A DNA stretch of 6,261 bases, taken from the NCBI GenBank assembly GCA_025924295.1, contig JAICEG010000315.1, forward strand, positions 1 to 6,261. The letters run 5' to 3'. Shown piece by piece: positions 1 through 5,069 of this stretch. This DNA is from Vicinamibacteria bacterium. Its GTDB lineage: Bacteria > Acidobacteriota > Vicinamibacteria > Vicinamibacterales > UBA2999. Made by a program: the position numbers and the translations under genes. The notes under the pieces are model-generated. The model saw only the letters and a program-made list of their open reading frames with translations, searched no databases and was not told where the DNA came from. How positions within the stretch are numbered: position 1 is the first letter of the stretch; each line of letters starts with the position of its first letter.

Positions 1-1471
1 CATCAACCCTTCGATTTCGACGTCGCTGTCGTTCACCTTTCAACTCGATCTGATGCGTGCGATCTGGGTCATGCTGCCTGGCGCGTTGTTGTGGGGCGCG
101 AGCTTTCCGCTGGCGCTGGCGAGTGTCGCGAAGCCCGGTCAAGACTCGGCCCGCCTGGTTGGCGGTGTCTACGCCGCGAACACCGTTGGTGCCATCCTCG
201 GCGCGTCGGTCACGAGCCTCGCGATGGTCGGTACCGTGGGCAGCCAGATCACCCAGCAGGCACTCATTGGCCTCGCTGCGATGTCGGGGCTCTTGATGCT
301 GATGCCCATGACGGGTGAGAAGCGAAGTCCGCTCACGTCGACTCCGGTGGTCGTGCTCGGCATTGCGCTCGTTGCTGGTTTGCTGGCGCGCACGGTGCCG
401 CCGCTTCCCGGCATCCTCGTGGCCTACGGTCGCTACGCGGCCACATGGGTCGGACAGAACGAGATCGTCTACGTCGGCGAAGGGGTGACTGCATCGGTCG
501 CGGTCTCGCGCACGCCAACCGGTGTCCTGAACTATCACAACGCCGGAAAGGTGCAGGCATCGAGTGAGCCGCAGGACATGCGGCTGCAGCGGATGCTGGG
601 GCACATCACGACGCTCGTGCCGAAGACGCCGACCAAGGTGCTCGTCATTGGTTGTGGTGCCGGTGTCACGGCGGGCGCGGTTTCGATCGATCCGCTGGTC
701 AAGGACCAGACCATCGCCGAGATCGAACCGCTCGTCCCGCAGGTCGTCTCGACTCACTTCTCACAACACAACTTCGACGTCGTTCGCAATCCGAAGGTGA
801 CGATTCACCTCGACGATGCCCGGCACTACCTGCTGACGACGGACGAAAAGTTCGACGCGATTACATCGGATCCGCTCGATCCGTGGGTCAAGGGCGCCGC
901 GACGCTCTACACGCGCGAGTTCTTTCAGGTCGTCAAGGACCATCTGAATCCGGGTGGCGTGGTCACGTTGTTCGTGCAGCTGTACGAGAGTACGGACGCC
1001 GCAGTGAAGAGCGAGATCGCGACGTTCCTCGAGGCGTTTCCCAACGGCGCGGTGTTCGCCAACACGGTGAACGGACAGGGGTACGATCTCGTGCTTTTCG
1101 GGCAGCTCGAGGATCGCAAGATCAACGTCGACGAGGTGCAGGCCCGGCTCGACGATCCGGCCAATGCCGCGATCGCGACGTCGCTGCGCGAGATCGGGAT
1201 CTTCTCGGCCGTCGATCTCTTCGGGACCTACGCCGGCCGTCGCTCCGACATGCAGAACTGGCTGAGCGACGCCATCATCAACACCGACCGCAACCTCAAG
1301 CTGCAGTATCTCGCGGGGCTCGGGCTCAATCTCTATCAGAGCGACGCGATCTACCGCGCGATGATTCGCGACGTGCAATACCCGGAGGAACTCTTCGACG
1401 GATCGGATGCGACGCTCAAGATGCTGCGAAACAAGATCGACCTGTCGATTGGCGGAGCGCCTTCGTTCTGA
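1..1471 (+). CDS. Membrane-fused spermidine synthase-like protein, 5' end missing
   Basis: The reading frame is open from the first complete codon at base 2 to a TGA at 1469-1471 (489 codons), so the true start lies upstream; the ATG at 53 is internal. Counting from that ATG, residues 1-60 and about 97-115 are hydrophobic, with the GxYAANTxGAIxG pattern (38-50) typical of bacterial proteins in which a multi-pass membrane region precedes a spermidine synthase domain. The soluble part has the nucleotide-binding glycine loop VIGCGAG (198-204), an acidic residue after strand 2 (E223 or E225), DDARHYL (254-260) and TSDPLDPW (271-278), which matches the active-site DP region of aminopropyltransferases. 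The glycine loop differs from the GGGDG of true SpeE, so the substrate may not be putrescine; it could be another aminopropyl or methyl transfer at the membrane. Family fold is confident, reaction is not. It converges on glgC. Confidence 0.85.
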   Translation, partial: INPSISTSLSFTFQLDLMRAIWVMLPGALLWGASFPLALASVAKPGQDSARLVGGVYAANTVGAILGASVTSLAMVGTVGSQITQQALIGLAAMSGLLMLMPMTGEKRSPLTSTPVVVLGIALVAGLLARTVPPLPGILVAYGRYAATWVGQNEIVYVGEGVTASVAVSRTPTGVLNYHNAGKVQASSEPQDMRLQRMLGHITTLVPKTPTKVLVIGCGAGVTAGAVSIDPLVKDQTIAEIEPLVPQVVSTHFSQHNFDVVRNPKVTIHLDDARHYLLTTDEKFDAITSDPLDPWVKGAATLYTREFFQVVKDHLNPGGVVTLFVQLYESTDAAVKSEIATFLEAFPNGAVFANTVNGQGYDLVLFGQLEDRKINVDEVQARLDDPANAAIATSLREIGIFSAVDLFGTYAGRRSDMQNWLSDAIINTDRNLKLQYLAGLGLNLYQSDAIYRAMIRDVQYPEELFDGSDATLKMLRNKIDLSIGGAPSF

Positions 1472-1474
1472 TCT

Positions 1475-1486
1475 CCGCAGCCTAGG
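1475..1486 (+). repeat. Left arm of a 12-base inverted repeat bracketing glgC
   Basis: CCGCAGCCTAGG lies just after the stop codon of the spermidine synthase-like gene. Its exact reverse complement is at 2901-2912, on the other side of glgC. Both copies are non-coding and both adjoin a GC-rich hairpin. A single 12-base match can occur by chance in a window this size, so the evidence is mainly positional. Confidence 0.45.
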
Positions 1487-1511
1487 CCGGGTCCTGTTCT
1501 TTGGGCCCGGC
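1486..1511. terminator. Hairpin 1 between convergent genes
   Basis: Bases 1486-1494 (GCCGGGTCC) pair with 1503-1511 (GGGCCCGGC), with one T-G wobble, around an 8-base loop. It starts 15 bases after the stop of the spermidine synthase-like gene. No T-run follows on either strand, so it is not a textbook intrinsic terminator, but its place between convergent genes suits a bidirectional stop or transcript 3'-end stabiliser. Its last three bases are shared with the next hairpin, so the two cannot both form completely. Confidence 0.45.
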
Positions 1512-1534
1512 GGGTCTACAACGCAAGACCCGCC
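1509..1534. terminator. Hairpin 2 between convergent genes, perfect 9-bp stem
   Basis: GGCGGGTCT (1509-1517) pairs perfectly with AGACCCGCC (1526-1534) across the 8-base loop ACAACGCA. It ends 13 bases beyond the glgC stop codon (TAA, at 1548-1550 on the minus strand), where a terminator for glgC would sit. It lacks a T-tract. The sequence resembles short GC palindromes that are dispersed in many copies in some high-GC genomes, so it may be a repeat-family member rather than a dedicated terminator; one window cannot decide. Confidence 0.5.
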
Positions 1535-1547
1535 CTACGCTGGCGCC

Positions 1548-2819
1548 TTACACCACCGTCCCCGGACGAATAATCCCACCTTTCGGGACCACGATGATCC
1601 CGCCGCGGATGTAGTAGCCGTCGCCGTCAGCCGACTCGAGATTCTGTTCGTTGACCAGGCGCGCGTGATCACCGATGCGTGCATTCTTGTCGATGATCAC
1701 GCGATCGAGGACGACGTTGCGTCCGAGTCCCAGCCCCGGCGAGTGATCGGGGGGCAGGCCGTACTCGTAGAAGTCGGCGCCGAGCAGCACGGACCGCGCG
1801 ATGCGCGAACCCTCGCGCACACACATGCGCACGCCGACGATCGAGCCGTCGACCTCACATCCCGCCAGGTAGCAGCCCTCGGACACCAGCGAGTCGCGGA
1901 TGCGCGCTTCGGGCATCAGGGAGCCTGGCAGATGGCGCAGGTGGGTGTAGATCGGCCGCTCGCGATCCCAGAAATGAAATGGTGCGTCGAGCCGTCCGAG
2001 CATGATGTTCGCTTGATAGAACGACTCGATCGTTCCCACATCGGCCCAGTAGCCGCGGAAGAGGTACGGCCTCACCTTGTAGCGGCCGAGGGCACTGGGA
2101 ATCAGAGAGCGCCCGAAGTCATGTCCGGCTTCGTGTTCGAGCATGTCGAGCAGCACCCGCCTCGTGAAAACGTACACACCCATCGAGGCCATGAACGGTG
2201 TTGCGTCGCTGTGTTCGGCGAAGCTGGAGCCGGGCGGGATGCTGCGGCCGATCTGTTCGAGCCGTGCGGGCTTGGGCTTCTCTTCGAACGCGATGATGTT
2301 TCCTTCCTCGTCGAACCGGAAGATGCCCATCTGCGTTGCCGTCTCGATATCCACGGGCTGGGAACAGATGGTGATCTCGGCACCAGAACGCTTGTGCTCA
2401 CTGACGAGCTCGGCGTAGTCCATGCGATAGAGGTGATCGCCGGCGAGGATGAGGTCGTACTCGGCCGAGTGCTGGCTGAAATGCCGCGCGGCTTTGCGAA
2501 CCGCGTCGGCAGTGCCCTGGTACCAGTTGGGATTATCCGGCGTCTGCTCGGCGGCGAGGATCTCGACGAATCCGCCCGAGAAGCGGTCCAGCCGGTAGGT
2601 ACCCGAAATGTGCCGGTTGAGCGACGCCGAGTTGAATTGCGTGAGCACGAAGATGCGACGGATGTCGGCGTGCAGGCAGCCGCTGATCGGTATGTCGATG
2701 AGGCGGTATTTCCCGCCGATGGGAACGGCTGGCTTGGACCTCGTGGCGGTCAGAGGGAAAAGCCGGCTTCCCTGGCCGCCGCCGAGAATGATCGCCACTG
2801 TGTCGCTTGTCTGTCGCAT
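1548..2819 (-). CDS. glgC: Glucose-1-phosphate adenylyltransferase (ADP-glucose pyrophosphorylase)
   Basis: This cytoplasmic enzyme makes ADP-glucose and pyrophosphate from ATP and glucose 1-phosphate, the committed step of bacterial glycogen synthesis. The 423-residue product has the usual family length. Visible signatures are the nucleotide loop GGGQGSRLFPLT (13-24), SKPAVPIGGKYRLIDIP (28-44), WYQGTADAVR (99-108), AGDHLYRMDY (126-135, with D128 at the position of the catalytic Asp), FEEKP (178-182, sugar-phosphate Lys) and GYWADVGT (257-264). A left-handed beta-helix with hexapeptide-like turns follows from about 300. It resembles plant and cyanobacterial enzymes more than E. coli GlgC; K378 and K413 fall near the lysines reported to bind 3-phosphoglycerate in that group. 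I chose the ATG at 2819 because a GGAAG ribosome binding site lies 5 bases upstream and the N-terminus then fits the family. An in-frame GTG at 2861 would add 14 residues. No other glycogen gene is in view. Confidence 0.96.
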   Translation of the reverse strand: MRQTSDTVAIILGGGQGSRLFPLTATRSKPAVPIGGKYRLIDIPISGCLHADIRRIFVLTQFNSASLNRHISGTYRLDRFSGGFVEILAAEQTPDNPNWYQGTADAVRKAARHFSQHSAEYDLILAGDHLYRMDYAELVSEHKRSGAEITICSQPVDIETATQMGIFRFDEEGNIIAFEEKPKPARLEQIGRSIPPGSSFAEHSDATPFMASMGVYVFTRRVLLDMLEHEAGHDFGRSLIPSALGRYKVRPYLFRGYWADVGTIESFYQANIMLGRLDAPFHFWDRERPIYTHLRHLPGSLMPEARIRDSLVSEGCYLAGCEVDGSIVGVRMCVREGSRIARSVLLGADFYEYGLPPDHSPGLGLGRNVVLDRVIIDKNARIGDHARLVNEQNLESADGDGYYIRGGIIVVPKGGIIRPGTVV

Positions 2820-2824
2820 GGTCG

Positions 2825-2829
2825 CTTCC
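2825..2829 (-). promoter_or_regulatory. Ribosome binding site supporting the glgC ATG
   Basis: Read on the minus strand this is GGAAG, followed by 5 bases and the ATG at 2819. It favours that start over the in-frame GTG at 2861, which would add 14 residues lacking family resemblance. The GTG also has a purine stretch (GGGGAA) upstream, so it is not excluded. Confidence 0.55.
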
Positions 2830-2881
2830 AGGGCCGATGTCGGCGCGTGGTCTTTTAACACAACCGTTCCCCGGCCGTGAT

Positions 2882-2898
2882 CCCCGCGTCACGCGGGG
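2882..2898. repeat. GC hairpin in the divergent glgC/glycosyltransferase intergenic region
   Basis: CCCCGCG (2882-2888) and CGCGGGG (2892-2898) form a perfect 7-bp stem around a 3-base loop. GGGGCCCC (2895-2902) and CCTAGG (2901-2906) follow at once, making a run of overlapping palindromes. It would lie in the 5' leader of glgC if transcription starts beyond it, where it could affect mRNA stability or translation. It may equally be a dispersed repeat. Function is not shown by sequence alone. Confidence 0.5.
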
Positions 2899-2900
2899 CC

Positions 2901-2912
2901 CCTAGGCTGCGG
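2901..2912 (-). repeat. Right arm of the 12-base inverted repeat bracketing glgC
   Basis: CCTAGGCTGCGG is the exact reverse complement of 1475-1486. With that copy it brackets glgC together with its hairpins. The match does not extend beyond 12 bases on either side. No transposase lies between the arms, so this is not an ordinary insertion sequence. Confidence 0.45.
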
Positions 2913-2921
2913 GTGTATGCA

Positions 2922-2936
2922 CGTGGGTATACCACG
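2922..2936. promoter_or_regulatory. Small palindrome, possible operator or -10 region
   Basis: CGTGG-gtata-CCACG contains the perfect 8-base palindrome GGTATACC (2926-2933). Read on the minus strand it gives TGGTATACC, which resembles an extended -10 element (TG, one base, TATACC) about 100 bases upstream of the glgC start. No convincing -35 accompanies it on either strand. Symmetry and the place between divergent genes also fit a regulator site. This is a weak call. Confidence 0.22.
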
Positions 2937-2999
2937 GCAACGGGGATGTCGGCGCACAAGCGGGTGCGGCGGCATCAAGTTAGTACGGCAGGCGCAGCG

Positions 3000-3737
3000 A
3001 TGGCGCTCGTGATCAGCGTCATTGTCTGCGCCCATAACGAAGCGCAGCATGTGGCCGCCTGCCTGCACTCCCTTCTGGCCCAGTCCCGCATTCCCGACGA
3101 ACTCCTTGTCATCAACAACGCAAGCACCGATTCGACGCGTGCCGTGGCGGCGGAAATTCCGCGCGTGCGCGTGGTGGACGAACCGCGCAAAGGTCTCGTG
3201 GTCGCACGTGAAACGGGTCGACAGGCCGCGACCGGAGACGTCCTCGTGTACGTGGACGCCGACTGCCGGGCTCCGTTGATGTGGCTCGAGCGCATCGAGC
3301 GCCATCTGCTCGACGACCCGTCGCTCATCGCGCTGTCAGGGCCGTACCGCTTCTACGACTGGGACTGGTGGGGACGCCTGCTGATTCGCGCCTACGACTA
3401 CACACTGGCGCCGGCGACCCAGCTCCTCGTCAAGTACGTGCTCCGTATCGGGACGATCTTCTACGGTGGCAACTTCGCGGTCCGGCGCGAGGCGCTCGAG
3501 CGCATTGGCGGCTTCGACACCACGATCGAGTTTCACGGTGAGGACACCAACGTCGGCCGGCGGTTGTTCGCGACCGGTCGCGTGGCGCTGTTCCACGACT
3601 GCTATCTCTACACGTCGGCGCGACGGTACATCGCGATGGGGAAGGGCGCGGTCTTCCGGCTCTACGTGCGCAACTTCACCTCGGAACTGCTGCGCGGGCG
3701 GCCGAAGGACACGACACACATCGATGTGCGCATCTAA
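3000..3737 (+). CDS. Family 2 glycosyltransferase
   Basis: The 245-residue product has a GT-A fold. It would transfer a sugar from a nucleotide-sugar donor to an acceptor that cannot be named from sequence. Signs are the first strand VISVIVCAHNE (4-14), INNASTDST (38-46) for nucleotide binding, the metal-binding DAD (86-88), the acceptor-side YGGNFAVRREALERIGGFD (155-173) and GED (180-182), whose acidic pair is the expected catalytic site. Residues 117-152, rich in Trp, Tyr and Leu, could form a membrane-associating segment; there is no clear transmembrane helix, so it is probably cytoplasmic or peripheral. I placed the start at the ATG at 3000, directly before the first strand, with a weak AGG 7 bases upstream. 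An ATG at 2946 and an open frame from 2877 would add basic residues without family resemblance. It ends 31 bases before the PHP gene, so the two are probably co-transcribed. Confidence 0.88.
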   Translation: MALVISVIVCAHNEAQHVAACLHSLLAQSRIPDELLVINNASTDSTRAVAAEIPRVRVVDEPRKGLVVARETGRQAATGDVLVYVDADCRAPLMWLERIERHLLDDPSLIALSGPYRFYDWDWWGRLLIRAYDYTLAPATQLLVKYVLRIGTIFYGGNFAVRREALERIGGFDTTIEFHGEDTNVGRRLFATGRVALFHDCYLYTSARRYIAMGKGAVFRLYVRNFTSELLRGRPKDTTHIDVRI

Positions 3738-3740
3738 CAA

Positions 3741-3768
3741 TTGGGAGTTGGAAGTTGGGAGTTGAGTG
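3741..3768 (+). repeat. Heptanucleotide tandem repeat containing the ribosome binding site of the PHP gene
   Basis: Four consecutive 7-base units are TTGGGAG, TTGGAAG, TTGGGAG and TTGAGTG. The first and third are identical and the others differ by one and three bases. The array fills nearly the whole gap between the glycosyltransferase stop (3737) and the PHP start (3769). GGGAG of the third unit (3757-3761) sits 7 bases before the ATG and is the obvious ribosome binding site. Short 7-base tandem arrays of this kind are known between genes in cyanobacteria and some other bacteria; their role is not settled. Confidence 0.75.
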
Positions 3769-4518
3769 ATGCCTGGATACGAGCCATTTCTCCTGTGTGA
3801 CTTCCACGTCCACACCCAGTGGAGCGACGGGAAGCTGCCGGTGTCCGAGGTCATCGACCTCTACGGCTCGACCGGCAAGTTCGATGTCATTGCCATCACC
3901 GATCACATCCTGATGAAGAAGGACGTGCTGGCGCGCGCCGGCCGGATCGCCACGCTTGGACGACGGGCCTTCGGTGTGCGCGAGCCCGACTTCGAGCACT
4001 ACCTGGCGAACGTTCGCGCCGAGGCGAAGCGCGCGCTCGATCAGTACGGCATGCTCGTGATCCCCGGGGCCGAGATCACGCAGAACCGGCTGCGCGGCCG
4101 CAAGAACTCGCACATCATCGCGCTCGACATCCAGCGCTACATCAGTGCCGATCAGTCGGCCGACGACATCCTGCGCGAGATCCGGCGGCAGGACGGCCTG
4201 AGCATCGCCTGCCATCCTCACCATCGCCCGACGAGGCGGATCGAGATCAGCACCTGCTACCTCTGGGATCACCGCGAACAGCTCGCGGATCTCGTCGACG
4301 TCTGGGAAGCGGCAAACCGCGACGACCTGTTCTCGGTGACGAGCCTGAAGCACTATCCGTATGTCGCCAACAGCGACTTCCACAAGCCCAAGCATCTCTA
4401 CTCGTGGAAGACGCTCGTGCGCGCCGAGAAGAACTGGCCGGCCGTGCGCCGCGCGCTGCGCGAGAACGTGGACATCGCGCTGACGCTCTTTCGTAACGGG
4501 TCGTGGGCCGCCGCCTGA
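3769..4518 (+). CDS. PHP-domain metal-dependent phosphoesterase
   Basis: The 249-residue product is almost entirely a PHP (polymerase and histidinol phosphatase) domain, a fold that binds two or three metal ions and hydrolyses phosphate esters. The family motifs appear in order: DFHVHTQWSDG (11-21, with H13, H15 and D20), ITDH (43-46), IPGAEIT (98-104, with E102), H115, ACHPHH (147-152) and NSDFHKP (201-207). All expected metal ligands are present, so it should be active. Relatives include histidinol phosphatases and the TrpH/YciV nucleases, but length and context do not fix a substrate. No signal peptide is visible, so it is cytoplasmic. I chose the ATG at 3769, 7 bases after GGGAG, over the GTG immediately before it. 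Position behind a glycosyltransferase suggests a role in removing phosphate from a glycan or lipid-linked intermediate, which is inference. Confidence 0.88.
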   Translation: MPGYEPFLLCDFHVHTQWSDGKLPVSEVIDLYGSTGKFDVIAITDHILMKKDVLARAGRIATLGRRAFGVREPDFEHYLANVRAEAKRALDQYGMLVIPGAEITQNRLRGRKNSHIIALDIQRYISADQSADDILREIRRQDGLSIACHPHHRPTRRIEISTCYLWDHREQLADLVDVWEAANRDDLFSVTSLKHYPYVANSDFHKPKHLYSWKTLVRAEKNWPAVRRALRENVDIALTLFRNGSWAAA

Positions 4519-4519
4519 C

Positions 4520-4549
4520 CCCGCCGAAGCGCGTTCGCGCGAAGGCGGG
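4520..4549. terminator. GC hairpin after the PHP gene
   Basis: CCCGCC (4520-4525) pairs with GGCGGG (4544-4549), and inside it GCGC (4529-4532) pairs with GCGC (4537-4540) around a GTTC loop. The two helices are separated by a symmetric GAA/GAA internal loop that could form sheared G-A pairs. It begins 2 bases after the PHP stop codon. There is no T-run, so termination would have to be atypical. GGCCGGGTCC just after it (within 4547-4556) also occurs at 1485-1494 in the convergent gap, hinting at a shared repeat family. Confidence 0.45.
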
Positions 4550-4802
4550 CCGGGTCCGTTGACACACCGAACAACCGCGACCTGAGCCGCAGCGAGCAAC
4601 CCCAATGCAAGGGTCATCGCTCTCATCAACCACACGATGCTGGTGTCGTATGTGGTTCGGGCGACGTCGAGGCGACGAAACCGTAAAGTCGTGCTGCTCG
4701 TGAATCGCGCGCGGGCAAATCACCGACATCGCAAGGTTACCGTGTCGTGATCGTGGCGATACGCCCGCTCGCTACGCTCGTTCGCGAACGAGGATCCACG
4801 TC
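4550..4802. other. Intergenic region upstream of the small winged-helix-like gene
   Basis: I find no convincing gene here. On the minus strand an ATG at 4626-4624 opens a stretch that reads like a short signal peptide (basic start, then a Leu/Ala-rich run to about residue 19), but the frame then runs through the hairpin and antisense through the PHP gene with no family resemblance; it is best seen as a remnant or coincidence. The promoter for the downstream genes should lie in this stretch, but I cannot point to a clear -35/-10 pair. The right end holds the palindrome described separately. Confidence 0.5.
4777..4792. promoter_or_regulatory. 16-base perfect palindrome overlapping a ribosome binding site
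   Basis: CTCGTTCGCGAACGAG is a perfect palindrome. Its last three bases are the first three of GAGG (4790-4793), the only plausible ribosome binding site for the gene starting at 4803 (9-base spacing). In DNA it could be a dimeric repressor site. In RNA it could fold back and hide the ribosome binding site, although a tight loop reduces stability. A GCTCG direct repeat (4767-4771 and 4776-4780) adjoins it. Confidence 0.4.
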
Positions 4803-5042
4803 ATGAATGAACAAACCACGATGTCAGACGCAATGCCCGCCGGCGCGCCCGCCGAGGCCTTCGCGTACGCCCTGCAACGTGCCCAGGCAGAGTTCATGGA
4901 GATGCCTGGTCTGCAGTTGACCGCGGCGCAGGCCGCCCGTCTCTGGAGTTTCGATTCGGCGCTGTGCAGCGCCGTGCTCACCGCGCTCGTGGAGTCGAGG
5001 TTCCTCGTGCGCACCCGCAACGCATCGTTCTCACGCGCCTAG
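4803..5042 (+). CDS. Small winged-helix-like protein of unknown function
   Basis: The 79-residue product has a low-complexity N-terminus (1-20) and then a compact helical region. Residues 29-71 (from AEFMEMPGLQLT on) have the spacing of a helix-turn-helix: an AAQAARLW helix (41-48), a short turn, a helix over 52-64 and a hydrophobic FLVRT strand (67-71) that would start a wing. I associate such small proteins, with EMPGLxLT before the first helix, with Acidobacteriota and Proteobacteria, but know of no assigned function. The ATG at 4803 has GAGG 9 bases upstream; an ATG at 4821 is a weaker alternative. The stop codon TAG lies inside a CCTAGG site. PhoD starts 27 bases later, so the two are likely co-transcribed, and a DNA-binding role controlling the pair is possible but unproven. 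Confidence 0.7.
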   Translation: MNEQTTMSDAMPAGAPAEAFAYALQRAQAEFMEMPGLQLTAAQAARLWSFDSALCSAVLTALVESRFLVRTRNASFSRA

Positions 5043-5069
5043 GTCGGCGCGACCTTCGTCAGAGACACC

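Noticed and set aside
761..1378. 205-codon open frame on the minus strand
   Set aside because: Antisense shadow of the spermidine synthase-like gene with no domain and no plausible ribosome binding site noted.
652..1485. 277-codon open frame on the plus strand inside the spermidine synthase-like gene
   Set aside because: Arg-rich out-of-frame reading of a gene whose real frame has clear motifs; typical GC-rich shadow.
1407..2858. 483-codon open frame on the plus strand spanning all of glgC
   Set aside because: It is antisense to a gene with clear family motifs, its translation shows no domain and is rich in Arg, Ala and Asp as expected from GC-rich mirror frames, and it begins inside the preceding gene.
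1475..2912. glgC as cargo of an insertion sequence or composite transposon
   Set aside because: The inverted repeat arms are only 12 bases, there is no transposase and no target-site duplication that I can see, and glgC codon use looks like its neighbours.
2877..2999. N-terminal extension of the glycosyltransferase (open from 2877, ATG at 2946)
   Set aside because: The added residues are basic and unlike the family, the stretch overlaps palindromic intergenic DNA, and the ATG at 2946 has no usable ribosome binding spacing; the ATG at 3000 sits directly before the conserved first strand.
3741..3768. CRISPR-like or origin iteron array
   Set aside because: The units are 7 bases, contiguous and only four, without spacers; this is a short tandem repeat.
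3676..4635. 319-codon open frame on the minus strand across the PHP gene
   Set aside because: Antisense to a motif-complete PHP protein and without recognisable domain beyond the short signal-like start reported separately.
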